A stretch of 64,000 nucleotides of DNA, from positions 1 through 64,000 of the forward strand of contig QFQY01000009.1 of the NCBI GenBank assembly GCA_003248805.1, given 5' to 3'. Shown here in pieces: positions 41,828 to 50,429 of this stretch. The stretch is from Chelatococcus sp. Its GTDB lineage: Bacteria; Pseudomonadota; Alphaproteobacteria; Rhizobiales; Beijerinckiaceae. The notes under the pieces are model-generated. The model had not been told where the DNA came from, searched no databases, and worked only from the letters and a program-made list of their open reading frames with translations. The translations under genes were made by a program, and so were the position numbers. Position 1 is the first letter of the stretch, and every line of letters starts with the position of its first letter.

Positions 41828-43129
41828 ATGTCCTTTGCCTATCACGCCTACGAGGCGGTTCACATGATGGTCAGCCCCGCCCGGGGCATGTCGGATGCGC
41901 TGCATCTGGCATTCCGGAATCCTGCGAATCCGCTGAGCTACACGCCCCTCGGCCGCACCGTCGCGGCGTCCTGCGAGCTGTTCGAGCGTTTGACGAGGCG
42001 TTACGGCAAGCCCGCCTTCGGCATTTCCGAGACGACCGTCGGCGGCGTCAAGGTCGCCGTCGAGGAGCGGGTCGTGTGGGAGCGTCCGTTCGGCCGGCTG
42101 GTGTATTTCGACCGCAAGCTCCAGGGCCGGCGCAAGCCTCAGCCGAAGGTGCTGCTGGTGGCGCCGATGTCCGGCCACTATGCCACGCTGCTGCGCGGCA
42201 CGGTCGAGGCCTTCCTGCCCGGTCATGAGGTCTACGTCACGGACTGGACCGACGCCCGGCTCGTCCCGCTCTCGGCCGGAGGTTTCGATCTCGACGATTA
42301 CATCGACTACGTCATCGACATGATCCGGATGCTGGGCCCCGACACCCATGTCATGGCCGTCTGCCAGCCGGCCGTGCCCGTGATCGCGGCCGTCGCGCGC
42401 ATGGAGGCGGAGAACGATCCCGCCGCCCCGCGCTCGATGACGCTGATGGGCGGCCCCATCGATACGCGCCGCTCCCCGACGGCGGTCAACACCCTCGCGG
42501 TCGAGCGTGGCACGGACTGGTTCCGCCGCAACTGCATCACGACGGTGCCGCTGCCGCATCTCGGCGCGTTCCGGCGTGTCTATCCCGGCTTCATGCAGCT
42601 CTCGGGCTTCATGGCGATGAATATCGACCGCCATGTCAGCGCTCACTACGAGATGTTCAAGCATCTGGTTTCGGGAGACGGTGATTCGGCCGAGAAGCAT
42701 CGCGAGTTCTACGACGAATATCTCGCCGTGATGGATCTCACCGCCGAGTTCTATCTCCAGACCGTCGACACCGTCTTCGTGAAGCAGGCGCTGCCGAAGG
42801 GCGAGATGATGCATCGCGGCGCGAAGGTCGATCTGGCAGCCGTCCGCCGCGTCGCCCTGATGACGGTCGAGGGCGAGAAGGACGACATCTCCGGCGTCGG
42901 CCAGACGCAGGCGGCGCACGACCTGTGCCCCAACATCCCGCAGGAGAAGCGCGCGCATTATCTGCAGATGGGCGTCGGTCACTACGGCGTCTTCAACGGC
43001 TCGCGCTTCCGCTCCGAAATCGCGCCGCGCATCTCCGATTTCATGGTCAGCCTCGACATGGAGGCCGCCGGCAGCCGCCGCGAGGCCAGTGCCAGGGACG
43101 CGCGAAAGGGTCTCAAGCTCGCCGGCTGA
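41828..43129 (+). CDS. phaZ: Intracellular polyhydroxyalkanoate (PHB) depolymerase
   Basis: A 433-residue intracellular PHB depolymerase that mobilises storage granules. MSFAYHAYEAVHMMVSPAR is the typical N terminus. VLLVAPMSGHYATLLRGTVEAFL opens the alpha/beta core. MAVCQPAVP holds C179, the nucleophilic cysteine that replaces Ser in this depolymerase class. VTDWTDARLVPLSAGGFDLDDYI and MGVGHYGVFNGSRFR (catalytic His) are highly conserved. No signal peptide, as expected for the granule-associated cytoplasmic enzyme. It implies that the organism makes PHB; synthesis genes are not in the window. Confidence 0.95.
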   Translation: MSFAYHAYEAVHMMVSPARGMSDALHLAFRNPANPLSYTPLGRTVAASCELFERLTRRYGKPAFGISETTVGGVKVAVEERVVWERPFGRLVYFDRKLQGRRKPQPKVLLVAPMSGHYATLLRGTVEAFLPGHEVYVTDWTDARLVPLSAGGFDLDDYIDYVIDMIRMLGPDTHVMAVCQPAVPVIAAVARMEAENDPAAPRSMTLMGGPIDTRRSPTAVNTLAVERGTDWFRRNCITTVPLPHLGAFRRVYPGFMQLSGFMAMNIDRHVSAHYEMFKHLVSGDGDSAEKHREFYDEYLAVMDLTAEFYLQTVDTVFVKQALPKGEMMHRGAKVDLAAVRRVALMTVEGEKDDISGVGQTQAAHDLCPNIPQEKRAHYLQMGVGHYGVFNGSRFRSEIAPRISDFMVSLDMEAAGSRREASARDARKGLKLAG

Positions 43130-43171
43130 TTTCGCTTCCGCGCGAGCCGCGAATCTCGCACAATCACGTCG

Positions 43172-43912
43172 ATGCGGCTCTCCCTCTTCAAGCGACAGCC
43201 AGATCCCGAGCGGATCGAGGTCCGGCATGGCGGCATGCCCTACCTCGTCCAGGTGAAGCGCCGGGCCAACGCCCGGCGGATGACCCTGCGCGTCTCGCAG
43301 GCCACGGGGGAGATCACGCTCACCTTGCCGGAGCGGGCCGATTTCACGGCGGGCAGGCTCTTCGCCGAGAATCATGGCGGCTGGATCGCCGCGCGCATGG
43401 CGAAACGTCCGCTCCTCGTTCCGTTCGATCCGGGGGAGACGGTGCCGCTGCGCGGTCAGCCGCACCGCATCGTGCACTGGTCGAAGGCGCGCGGCCTGAC
43501 GCATGCCACCTTCGACCGGGACGGCGCGCCGATCATCGCGGTCGCCGGCGAGGCGAGCCATGTCTCGCGTCGCGTCAAGGACTTCCTGCGCCGGCTCGCG
43601 CTGGAGGATCTGGACGAGGCGGTGAAGCGCCACACCGCGATGCTCGGCATCCCGGCGCGCAGGATCACGATTCGGGACACCACGAGCCGCTGGGGCTCCT
43701 GCTCCTCGCAGGGGCACCTCAATTTCTCCTGGCGGCTGATCATGGCGCCGCCGCTGGTGCTGGACTACCTCGCCGCCCATGAGGTCGCCCATCTCAAGGA
43801 GATGAACCATTCGCACCGCTTCTGGGCGCTGACGCACAGGCTCTGCCCGCGGACCGAGGAGGCGGAGGCCTGGCTCAAGCGCAACGGCGCAGGGCTGCAC
43901 AGCTACGGCTGA
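43172..43912 (+). CDS. YgjP-like (SprT-type) metal-dependent hydrolase
   Basis: A 246-residue protein of the YgjP/UTP-pyrophosphatase-named M48-like family. RRANARRMTLRVS is the N-terminal block, RDTTSRWGSCSSQGHLNFSWRLIMAP the conserved middle, and HEVAHLKEMNHSHRFW (about 203-218) carries the zinc-binding HExxH plus a downstream histidine. It is probably a zinc protease or hydrolase; the substrate is unknown. It lies 42 bp after phaZ on the same strand. Confidence 0.9.
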   Translation: MRLSLFKRQPDPERIEVRHGGMPYLVQVKRRANARRMTLRVSQATGEITLTLPERADFTAGRLFAENHGGWIAARMAKRPLLVPFDPGETVPLRGQPHRIVHWSKARGLTHATFDRDGAPIIAVAGEASHVSRRVKDFLRRLALEDLDEAVKRHTAMLGIPARRITIRDTTSRWGSCSSQGHLNFSWRLIMAPPLVLDYLAAHEVAHLKEMNHSHRFWALTHRLCPRTEEAEAWLKRNGAGLHSYG

Positions 43913-43977
43913 GGCTCGACACTGCCCGGCCCGGGGCCTACACAGCCCCGCCCTTGCCCCCGGACGATTGCCCCGCC

Positions 43978-45174
43978 ATGACACTGCGTCCCGATACGCT
44001 GGCGATGACCGCCGTGCTCGCCATGCTGACCGCGCTCGGCCCGCTTTCGACCGATTTCTACCTGCCCTCCCTGCCCGAGATCGTGAGGGTGATGGAGACC
44101 GATATCGCCGGCGCGCAGGCGACGCTCTCGGCCTTCCTCTTCGGCTTCGCCGGCGGGCAGATCCTCTGGGGGCCGCTCTCCGACCGGCTCGGCCGCCGGC
44201 CCGTCCTGCTGATCGGGCTCGCGATCTTCCTCGCCGCCACGCTCGCCTGCGCCTTCGCCCCGTCGATCCACGCGCTCACCGCCGGCCGGGTCGCGCAGGC
44301 GCTCGGCGCCTCGGGGCCGATCGTGCTCGGCCGCGCCATGGTGCGCGATCTCTATGAAGGCCCTCGCGCCGGGCGGGAGCTCGCGCGCATGGGCATGATC
44401 ATGGGGCTGGTGCCGGCCATCGCGCCCGTCATGGGCGGCGTGCTCCAGACCGCCTTCGGCTGGCGCTCGACCTTCGTCGCGACGCTCGTCTTCGGCCTCG
44501 TCCTGCTGGCGGTCATCCTGTTCCTGATGCCCGAGACGCTGCGGACCCGGTCGCGCGAGCCCCTGTCGCTCGCCGCGATCATCCGTGGCTTCGGCGTGCT
44601 GCTGCACAACCGGGCGTTCCGGGTCTATGTCTCGCTGACCAGCCTGGCCTATGCCGGGCTCTTCGCCTTCATCTCCGGCTCGTCCTTCGTGCTGATCGGC
44701 GTCTACGGCCTCTCGCCCATCGCCTATGGCTTCTCCTTCGGCTTCGGCGTTCTGGGTTACATCGCCGGCACGATCGTCGCCCAGCGCCTCGTCGGCCGGC
44801 GCGGCATGGACGGGGTGATCGCGATCGGAGTCGCCTGCCTCGCCGCGGGCGGGCTCGCCATGCTCGTGGCGATGCTCACCGGCGTCGGCGGCGTGGTCGG
44901 GGTCGTCGCGCCGATGGCGCTCTATGCCTGCGGCGTCGGCCTCACCATGCCGCAGGCGCAGGCCTCGGCGATGATGCCCTTTCCGGATCGGGCAGGGGCC
45001 GCGTCGTCCTTCAACGGGCTGTGCCAGATGCTGCTTTCGGCCTGTGTCGGCCTGCTCGTCGGCAGGCTGCTGATCCGCAGCGCCCTGCCGCTCCCGCTCG
45101 TGATGTCCGCGATCGGCCTGTGCGCCTTCGTCATCTTCCGGGCGAGCGCCCGCATCCGCGCCGCCGGACGCTAG
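43978..45174 (+). CDS. Bcr/CflA-type multidrug efflux MFS transporter
   Basis: A 398-residue, 12-TM drug:H+ antiporter. LGPLSTDFYLPSLPEI in TM1 is the Bcr/CflA signature. GQILWGPLSDRLGRRPVLLIG is MFS motif A, RVAQALGASGPIVLGRAMVRD motif B, and PAIAPVMGGVLQ motif C, which marks exporters. Homologues export bicyclomycin, chloramphenicol or cysteine; the substrate here is open. ATG at 43978 starts the conserved region. The stop overlaps the start of a palindromic element. Confidence 0.9.
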   Translation: MTLRPDTLAMTAVLAMLTALGPLSTDFYLPSLPEIVRVMETDIAGAQATLSAFLFGFAGGQILWGPLSDRLGRRPVLLIGLAIFLAATLACAFAPSIHALTAGRVAQALGASGPIVLGRAMVRDLYEGPRAGRELARMGMIMGLVPAIAPVMGGVLQTAFGWRSTFVATLVFGLVLLAVILFLMPETLRTRSREPLSLAAIIRGFGVLLHNRAFRVYVSLTSLAYAGLFAFISGSSFVLIGVYGLSPIAYGFSFGFGVLGYIAGTIVAQRLVGRRGMDGVIAIGVACLAAGGLAMLVAMLTGVGGVVGVVAPMALYACGVGLTMPQAQASAMMPFPDRAGAASSFNGLCQMLLSACVGLLVGRLLIRSALPLPLVMSAIGLCAFVIFRASARIRAAGR

Positions 45175-45301
45175 AGCATCGGCCCGAAAAGTGGATCGCG
45201 GTTTTCGGGAAAAGCCGATGCCAGATCAGGAAGTCAGATCATCGGACCGAGTCCGATATTCGGTCCGATGATCTAGAAGCGTGCTTCCTTTTTGTGGAAG
45301 C
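45173..45301. repeat. Composite palindromic element beginning TAGAGC
   Basis: Nested stems GCATCGGC/GCCGATGC (45176-45183 and 45214-45221) and CCCGAAAA/TTTTCGGG (45183-45190 and 45202-45209), then a perfect 12-bp stem GATCATCGGACC/GGTCCGATGATC (45237-45248 and 45262-45273), then GCTTCC/GGAAGC (45283-45301) with a T-rich loop. The TAGAGC start and the 12-bp stem resemble the element at 10515-10629. Confidence 0.75.
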
Positions 45302-45305
45302 GGGC

Positions 45306-45402
45306 CGTCATTCCGGACAAGCCGCGATAGCGGCGCCGATCCGTAAATCCATCAAAGGCCGCTGCGCTCTATGACGGATCCCGGGTCAAGCTCGGGACGA
45401 CG
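45306..45402. repeat. Dispersed palindromic repeat, CCGGG type, before the PBP gene
   Basis: Starts CGTCATTCCGGAC and ends ATGACGGATCCCGGGTCAAGCTCGGGACGAC, with GCCGC-GATA-GCGGC between. The outer ends and the CCCGGG-TCAAG-CTCGGG unit are variants of the GCTCGGG family. Together with 45173-45301 it fills the gap between two convergent genes. Confidence 0.6.
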
Positions 45403-45437
45403 GCGTGTTTCCGTGCAAAATCAGCATGATCCGAGCG

Positions 45438-47600
45438 CTACCCGCCGAACAGCCGTTCGAGGAAGTTGCGCTCCTGCGGTGGCGGCGGCGCCCAGGTCCG
45501 GTCGCCGTCGGCCATGCGGGTGCCGGGCGCGCCGAGGCCCGCCACCGGGGCTCCGTCCTCGAGAGCGGGCCGCGGCGCCGGGTGCCAGAGCCCGCCGGGC
45601 AGCGGCGCGGGCTGCATGCCGGCATGGGCGCCCTTCATGTAGCGCCCCCAGATCTCGGCTGGCAGGCCGCTGCCATAGACGCGCTTCATGGCGCTGTTGT
45701 CGTCGTTGCCGACCCAGACGGCCGTCACCAGCCGCGAGGTGAAGCCGACGAACCAGGCGTCGCGGAAATCCTGCGTCGTGCCGGATTTGCCGCCGACCTC
45801 CCAGCCGGCAATGTTGACCTTGCTGCCGGTCCCGCTGGTCATGACCTCGTGGAACATGGCGTTGATCATCTGCAGCGTTTGCGGCTGGATGACCGGGCCG
45901 AAATTCGAGGGCTTGCGGGCGTAGATCACCTTCCCCGCGACGGATTTCACCTCGCGGATGACATAGGGCAGCACGGCCTGGCCGCCATTGGCGAAGCTGG
46001 CATAGGCGCTCGCGAGCTCGACGGGCGTCACCTCGGAGGTTCCCAGCGCGAGCGCGGGGTTGCTCTGCAAGGCCGAGGAGATGCCGAGGCGCTGCGCGGT
46101 GCGCACGACCTCCTTGGGCGTGACTTCGAGGTTGAGCTTGATCGCGATCGTGTTGAGCGAATGGGCGAAGGCCGTTTGCAGGGTGACCGGGCCGCGATAG
46201 CGCCGGTCGTTGTTCTCAGGGGCCCAGCCTTTGATCGAGATCGGCGAGTCGTCGCGGATCGTGTCTGGCGTCAGGCCTTTTTCGAGCGCCGTGAGATAGA
46301 CGAAGGGCTTGAACGAGGAGCCCGGCTGCCGCTTGGCGACCGTCGCCCGGTTGAACTGGCTCTTGGTGTAGTCGCGGCCGCCGATCAGCGCCCGGATTGC
46401 GCCGTCAGGCGCCATCGACACCAGGGCCCCCTGCGAGGCGTTGAGCTTGGCGCCCTGGGCCGCGAGCGCATCGACGAGAACCGTCTCGGCCGAAGCCTGC
46501 AGCTTGGGGTCGATGGTCGTCAGCACCGTCACGTCGCCCTCGACCGCGCCGATGAAGTCGTCGAGCACGTCCATGACGTAGTCGGCGGCGTAGTTCACCG
46601 AGCCCGCGCCCGTCCTCTCCGCCGCCTCGGCGGGGGCGACGAGGGCGGTCTTGGCGGCGGTCGGGGAGATGAAACCCTGATCGGCCATCGCGGCGATGAC
46701 GAGTTGCGCCCGCTTTTCGGCCGCTTCAGGATTGCGGTTGGGCGCCAGCCGTGACGGCGCCTGGACGAGGCCCGCCAGCATCGCCGCCTCCGCGATCGTC
46801 ACGGAGCGGGCCGATTTGTTGAAGTAGCGCTGCGCCGCCGCCTCGACGCCATAGGCGCCGGAGCCGAAATAGACGCGGTTGAGGTAGAGTTCGAGGATCT
46901 GGTCCTTGCTGTAGGTCCGCTCCAGCCACAGCGCCAGGATCGCTTCCTGGATCTTGCGCGAGGCGGTGCGCTCCTGGGTCAGGAACAGGTTCTTGGCGAG
47001 CTGCTGGGTCAGCGTCGAGCCACCCTGAAGGCCGCTGCGGCCGCGCAGATTGGTGGCGACCGCGCGTGCCAGGCCGATCGGGTCGATGCCGAAATGCTCG
47101 TAGAAGCGCCGGTCCTCGATGGCGACGAAGGCCTTCGGCAGATAGGGCGGGACTTCGCCGATGGTGATCGTGCGCCCGCCGGTTTCGCCGCGATTGGCGA
47201 GCAGCGAGCCGTCCGCCGCGAGGATCGCGACATTGGGCGGCCGTTTGGGGACGGTGAGCTGGTTGATCGGCGGAAGCTGCGCGGCGTGATAGGCGATCAG
47301 GCCGCCGAGCCCGATGACGCACCACAGCCCGAGCACCATCGACCAGTAGACGAGGCCGCCCAGCAGGGAACGGCGACGCCGGCCGCGTCGCGTCTTGCCG
47401 CGCGCGCGGCGGTCCCGCTGGGGTTCCTTGCGCGTTTCTTGGCGCGTTTCTTGGCGCGGTTCGTGGCGCGACGCTGCGCGGTTGCCGCGCGCCGGCCGGT
47501 CCTCGGCTGACAGGCGCATGTCGAAATCTCCATGGCGCTCGTCCGGCGCGCCCGTGAAGGACGGTTCGTGCCGTTCGCCTCGTGTGGTCCGGTCGTTCAT
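45438..47600 (-). CDS. Class A penicillin-binding protein 1A (bifunctional transglycosylase/transpeptidase)
   Basis: About 720 residues. A basic, disordered cytoplasmic N terminus (1-77) is followed by a membrane anchor (about 80-108). The GT51 domain has EDRRFYEHFGID with E162 as catalytic acid and GGSTLTQQLAKNLFL. The transpeptidase has S428 in PGSSFKP, HSLNT and GGKSGTTQDF. It polymerises and cross-links peptidoglycan in the periplasm. The ATG at 47600 is used; 47648 is in frame with a GGAGGG just upstream and would add 16 residues. A CtrA-type box lies upstream. An LpoA-like lipoprotein at 4301-5506 is a possible partner. Confidence 0.93.
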   Translation of the reverse strand: MNDRTTRGERHEPSFTGAPDERHGDFDMRLSAEDRPARGNRAASRHEPRQETRQETRKEPQRDRRARGKTRRGRRRRSLLGGLVYWSMVLGLWCVIGLGGLIAYHAAQLPPINQLTVPKRPPNVAILAADGSLLANRGETGGRTITIGEVPPYLPKAFVAIEDRRFYEHFGIDPIGLARAVATNLRGRSGLQGGSTLTQQLAKNLFLTQERTASRKIQEAILALWLERTYSKDQILELYLNRVYFGSGAYGVEAAAQRYFNKSARSVTIAEAAMLAGLVQAPSRLAPNRNPEAAEKRAQLVIAAMADQGFISPTAAKTALVAPAEAAERTGAGSVNYAADYVMDVLDDFIGAVEGDVTVLTTIDPKLQASAETVLVDALAAQGAKLNASQGALVSMAPDGAIRALIGGRDYTKSQFNRATVAKRQPGSSFKPFVYLTALEKGLTPDTIRDDSPISIKGWAPENNDRRYRGPVTLQTAFAHSLNTIAIKLNLEVTPKEVVRTAQRLGISSALQSNPALALGTSEVTPVELASAYASFANGGQAVLPYVIREVKSVAGKVIYARKPSNFGPVIQPQTLQMINAMFHEVMTSGTGSKVNIAGWEVGGKSGTTQDFRDAWFVGFTSRLVTAVWVGNDDNSAMKRVYGSGLPAEIWGRYMKGAHAGMQPAPLPGGLWHPAPRPALEDGAPVAGLGAPGTRMADGDRTWAPPPPQERNFLERLFGG
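47430..47465 (-). repeat. 12-bp tandem repeats inside the PBP N-terminal region
   Basis: GCGCGTTTCTTG occurs twice in tandem (47430-47441, 47442-47453) with a third degenerate unit. In the protein this gives repeated Q-E-T-R units in the cytoplasmic arginine-rich tail. In-frame length variation between strains would be tolerated here. Confidence 0.7.
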
Positions 47601-47681
47601 TCTGCCCCGGTCAGTCCGCTTCGTCGCGAGCCGCAAGGCCCCCCGCATCCACCCTCCACTCAGAAGTTAAACATGGCGGTT

Positions 47682-47696
47682 TTAAGGGGTGGTTAA
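47682..47696. promoter_or_regulatory. Candidate CtrA box upstream of the class A PBP gene
   Basis: TTAA-GGGGTGG-TTAA is a perfect match to the CtrA consensus TTAA-N7-TTAA; on the minus strand it reads TTAACCACCCCTTAA, including the preferred TTAACC half-site. It lies 33-82 bp upstream of the two possible PBP starts and about 200 bp from DoxX. Such AT-rich dyads are rare in this GC-rich sequence. Confidence 0.55.
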
Positions 47697-47893
47697 GACA
47701 ACCGCGCCCTGCTCCCCCTCGCCGTGCTCGCGCAAAAGTGAGTGTATTTCAGCAAAGCGGCGCCGACTCCGCTGTGGATCGTCTTGTGGCGGCAACGCGA
47801 AAACGGCATCAGCGAGGAGCGCGACAGCTCGGGAAGAGATCTCCCCGAATATTCAACTTCTACAACCGCATGCCACAGGACGGAGCAGTATAG

Positions 47894-48289
47894 ATGCAGG
47901 GCCTCAATTCACTATCGCGCTTTCAACCGCATGCATTGGCGCTGCTCCGCATCGCCACCGCCATCATCTTCATTCTGCACGGCACGCAGAAGCTGATCGG
48001 CTTTCCGGCGCCGCCGGCCAGCGGGCTGCCGGGCATGTTCACTATCTTCTGGGTCGGCGCGATCCTCGAGACGTTCGGCGGCCTTGCGATCCTGCTCGGC
48101 TTCTGGACCCGCCCCGTCGCCTTCATCCTGTCCGGCGAGATGGCCTATGCCTACTGGATGTTTCACGCGCCGCGGAATCTCTATCCGACGCTGAACAGCG
48201 GCGATGCCGCGATCCTGTACTGCTTCATCTTCTTCTATCTGGTCTTCGCCGGCGCCGGGGCCTGGAGCCTCGACGGCAACAAGCGCTGA
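47894..48289 (+). CDS. DoxX family membrane protein
   Basis: A 131-residue protein with four membrane helices. LLRIATAIIFILHGTQKLIGF is the conserved DoxX helix 1, LETFGGLAILLGFWTRPVAFILSGEMAYAYW the middle pair and YCFIFFYLVFAGAGAWSLD the last helix. DoxX relatives are linked to quinone-dependent or redox stress functions, but the activity is mostly undefined. It lies convergent to trxA, sharing a terminator hairpin. The 47697-47893 leader shows no further signal I can name. Confidence 0.87.
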   Translation: MQGLNSLSRFQPHALALLRIATAIIFILHGTQKLIGFPAPPASGLPGMFTIFWVGAILETFGGLAILLGFWTRPVAFILSGEMAYAYWMFHAPRNLYPTLNSGDAAILYCFIFFYLVFAGAGAWSLDGNKR

Positions 48290-48315
48290 CCGCAGCTTCC
48301 GCTCGCCGACACGGA

Positions 48316-48347
48316 AAGGCCCGCCACCCGAGAGGATGGCGGGCCTT
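48316..48347. terminator. Bidirectional intrinsic-type terminator between DoxX and trxA
   Basis: AAGGCCCGCCA (48316-48326) pairs perfectly with TGGCGGGCCTT (48337-48347) around a 10-base loop. It sits between two convergent genes. The stem's AA/TT edges give short A/T tails on both strands, so it can serve both directions. Confidence 0.75.
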
Positions 48348-48368
48348 GCCCGTTTCGGAAGGTCGAAT

Positions 48369-48689
48369 TCAGACCGCCGAAGAAATCCAGCGCGAGAGAT
48401 CGCTCTTCGGCGCCGCGCCGACCTTCTGCGAGGCCAGCTTGCCGTCCTTGAACAGCATCAGGGTCGGGATCGAGCGGATGCCGAACTGGGCCGGAATGGC
48501 CTGGTTCTCGTCGACATTCATCTTCACGATCTTGACCTTGCCGTCGAGCTCGCCGGCGATCTCTTCCAGAGCCGGGCCGATCATGCGGCACGGGCCGCAC
48601 CACTCGGCCCAGAAGTCCACCACGACCGGCTCGGAGGACTTCAGGACATCCGCCTCGAAGCTCGCATCGGTCACTTTGCTCGTCGCCAT
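48369..48689 (-). CDS. trxA: Thioredoxin
   Basis: A 106-residue thioredoxin with the active site WAEWCGPCRMIGPALEE (C31, C34), the cis-Pro in IRSIPTLMLFKDGK and the C-terminal KSDLSRWISSAV. It reduces protein disulfides in the cytoplasm using thioredoxin reductase. ATG at 48687-48689 begins the conserved sequence; an upstream extension is not conserved. In many alphaproteobacteria trxA follows addA; here the upstream neighbour is an ABC transporter ATPase gene across the strand's 3' side, so the context differs. Confidence 0.96.
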   Translation of the reverse strand: MATSKVTDASFEADVLKSSEPVVVDFWAEWCGPCRMIGPALEEIAGELDGKVKIVKMNVDENQAIPAQFGIRSIPTLMLFKDGKLASQKVGAAPKSDLSRWISSAV

Positions 48690-48791
48690 GGCTGGTCGCC
48701 TTTCATCTGCTTGGGCGGCAGCGCCGTCCTTCGGCCCGGAAGCTATGAACGCCATCGCCCACGGTCAAGGCGCGGCCCACGCGGGGCAGCC

Positions 48792-50429
48792 TTACGCCGG
48801 CTGCGCGGAGGCTTCGGCGACGGGCTGGGCCAGGTTGAAATCATGGCCCGGAATCGCGGCGAGCAGGGCCTGGGTATAGGGGTGCCGCCGCTGGCCGAAG
48901 ACCTCGGCCACCGTGCCGTGTTCCACGACCTCGCCGTTCTTCATCACCGCGATCAGGTCGCACACCTGCGCCGCGACCCGCAGATCATGCGTGATGAAGA
49001 CGATCGAGAGGCCCAGCCGCTCGCGCAGCTCCGCCAGCAGCTTCAGCACCTGGGCCTGCACCGAGACGTCGAGCGCCGAGACCGGCTCGTCGGCGACGAG
49101 CAGCTTCGGCTCCAGCGCGAGCGCCCGGGCGAGCCCGATGCGCTGGCGTTGCCCGCCTGAGAATTCATGGGGAAAGCGGTCGGTCGCTGCCGGATCGAGC
49201 CCGACGAGGCCGAAGAGCTCGCGGGCGCGTGCGAGTGCCTGCGCCTTCGGCGTGCCATGCACCACAAGGCCCTGCGCGACCAGCTCGCCCACCTTCCGGC
49301 GCGGGTTGAGCGAGGCGAACGGGTCCTGGAACACCATCTGGATGTCGCGCGTCTTCTCGCGCATCTCCTGGCGGGAGAGACCGAGCAGATCCTGCCCGGC
49401 GAGCCTGATGGCGCCCGAATCGGGCTGGATCAGGCGCACGATGCAGCGTGCCAGCGTCGATTTGCCGGAGCCGGATTCGCCGACGATGCCGAGCGTGGCG
49501 CCCTTCGGCAGCGTCAGCGAGACATCCTTGACGGCCTGCGTCACCCGGCTGCCGCGCCCGAGGAAGCCGCCGGTGCGGTAGGTCTTCACGACGTGCTCGA
49601 TCGTCAGGATCGGTTCCGGCGAGAGCGGGCGCGGCGGCGGCGGCGCCAGCGGCGGCACGGCGGCGATGAGCTGGCGCGTATAGGGATGCTGCGGCCGGGC
49701 CAGCACATCGGCGGGCACGCCCTGCTCGACGACGAGGCCGTGCTGCATCACCACCACCCGGTCGGCGATCTCGACGACGACGCCGAAATCATGGGTGATG
49801 AAGAGCACCGCCGTGCCCTTGCGCTGCTGCAGCTCCTTGATGAGCTTGAGGATCTGCGCCTGGGTCGTCACGTCCAGCGCCGTCGTCGGCTCGTCCGCGA
49901 TCAGCATCTTGGGGTCGAGCGCCATCGCCATCGCGATCATGGCGCGCTGGCGCTGGCCGCCTGAGAGCTCGTGCGGGTACGCCTTCGCCGCCTGCGCCGG
50001 GTTCGGGATGCGCACCTCCTCCAGCAGGCCGAGCACGCGCGCCGCGATCTCCTGCTTCGACAGGTCGGTGTGGATGCGGAACATCTCGCCGATCTGGTCG
50101 CCGATGCTGCGCAGCGGATTGAGCGCGGTCATCGGTTCCTGGAAGATCATGGCGATGCCGGCGCCGCGCAGCGCCCGCATCCGGGCCTCGCTCGCCTGGG
50201 CGAGGTCCTCGCCCTCGAGCAGGATGCGCCCGCTCTCGATGGTGACGCCGCCGGGCAGGAGGCGCATGACCGCATTGGCGGTCATCGACTTGCCCGAGCC
50301 GGATTCGCCGACGACGCAGACGATCTCGCCGGAGGAGACCGAGAAGGACACGTCCTTCATCGCATGGGGACGATCTGCCCCGGCCGGCAGGCGGACGCTG
50401 AGCGCCTCGAGTGTCAGGATGGCGCTCAT
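48792..50429 (-). CDS. Dipeptide-type ABC transporter, fused double ATPase (DppD-DppF)
   Basis: A 545-residue protein with two complete ATP-binding domains. Domain 1: GESGSGKSMTANAV (Walker A), LSGGQRQRAMIAMA (signature) and MLIADEPTTALD (Walker B). Domain 2 repeats these as GESGSGKSTLARCI, FSGGQRQRIGLARA and LLVADEPVSALD. HPYTRQL and HPYTQALL near each domain end are the oligopeptide-transporter C-terminal motifs. It powers import with the two permeases and binding protein immediately upstream. The start overlaps the permease stop by 4 bp. A paralogous fused ATPase lies at 62363-63982. Confidence 0.93.
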   Translation of the reverse strand: MSAILTLEALSVRLPAGADRPHAMKDVSFSVSSGEIVCVVGESGSGKSMTANAVMRLLPGGVTIESGRILLEGEDLAQASEARMRALRGAGIAMIFQEPMTALNPLRSIGDQIGEMFRIHTDLSKQEIAARVLGLLEEVRIPNPAQAAKAYPHELSGGQRQRAMIAMAMALDPKMLIADEPTTALDVTTQAQILKLIKELQQRKGTAVLFITHDFGVVVEIADRVVVMQHGLVVEQGVPADVLARPQHPYTRQLIAAVPPLAPPPPRPLSPEPILTIEHVVKTYRTGGFLGRGSRVTQAVKDVSLTLPKGATLGIVGESGSGKSTLARCIVRLIQPDSGAIRLAGQDLLGLSRQEMREKTRDIQMVFQDPFASLNPRRKVGELVAQGLVVHGTPKAQALARARELFGLVGLDPAATDRFPHEFSGGQRQRIGLARALALEPKLLVADEPVSALDVSVQAQVLKLLAELRERLGLSIVFITHDLRVAAQVCDLIAVMKNGEVVEHGTVAEVFGQRRHPYTQALLAAIPGHDFNLAQPVAEASAQPA

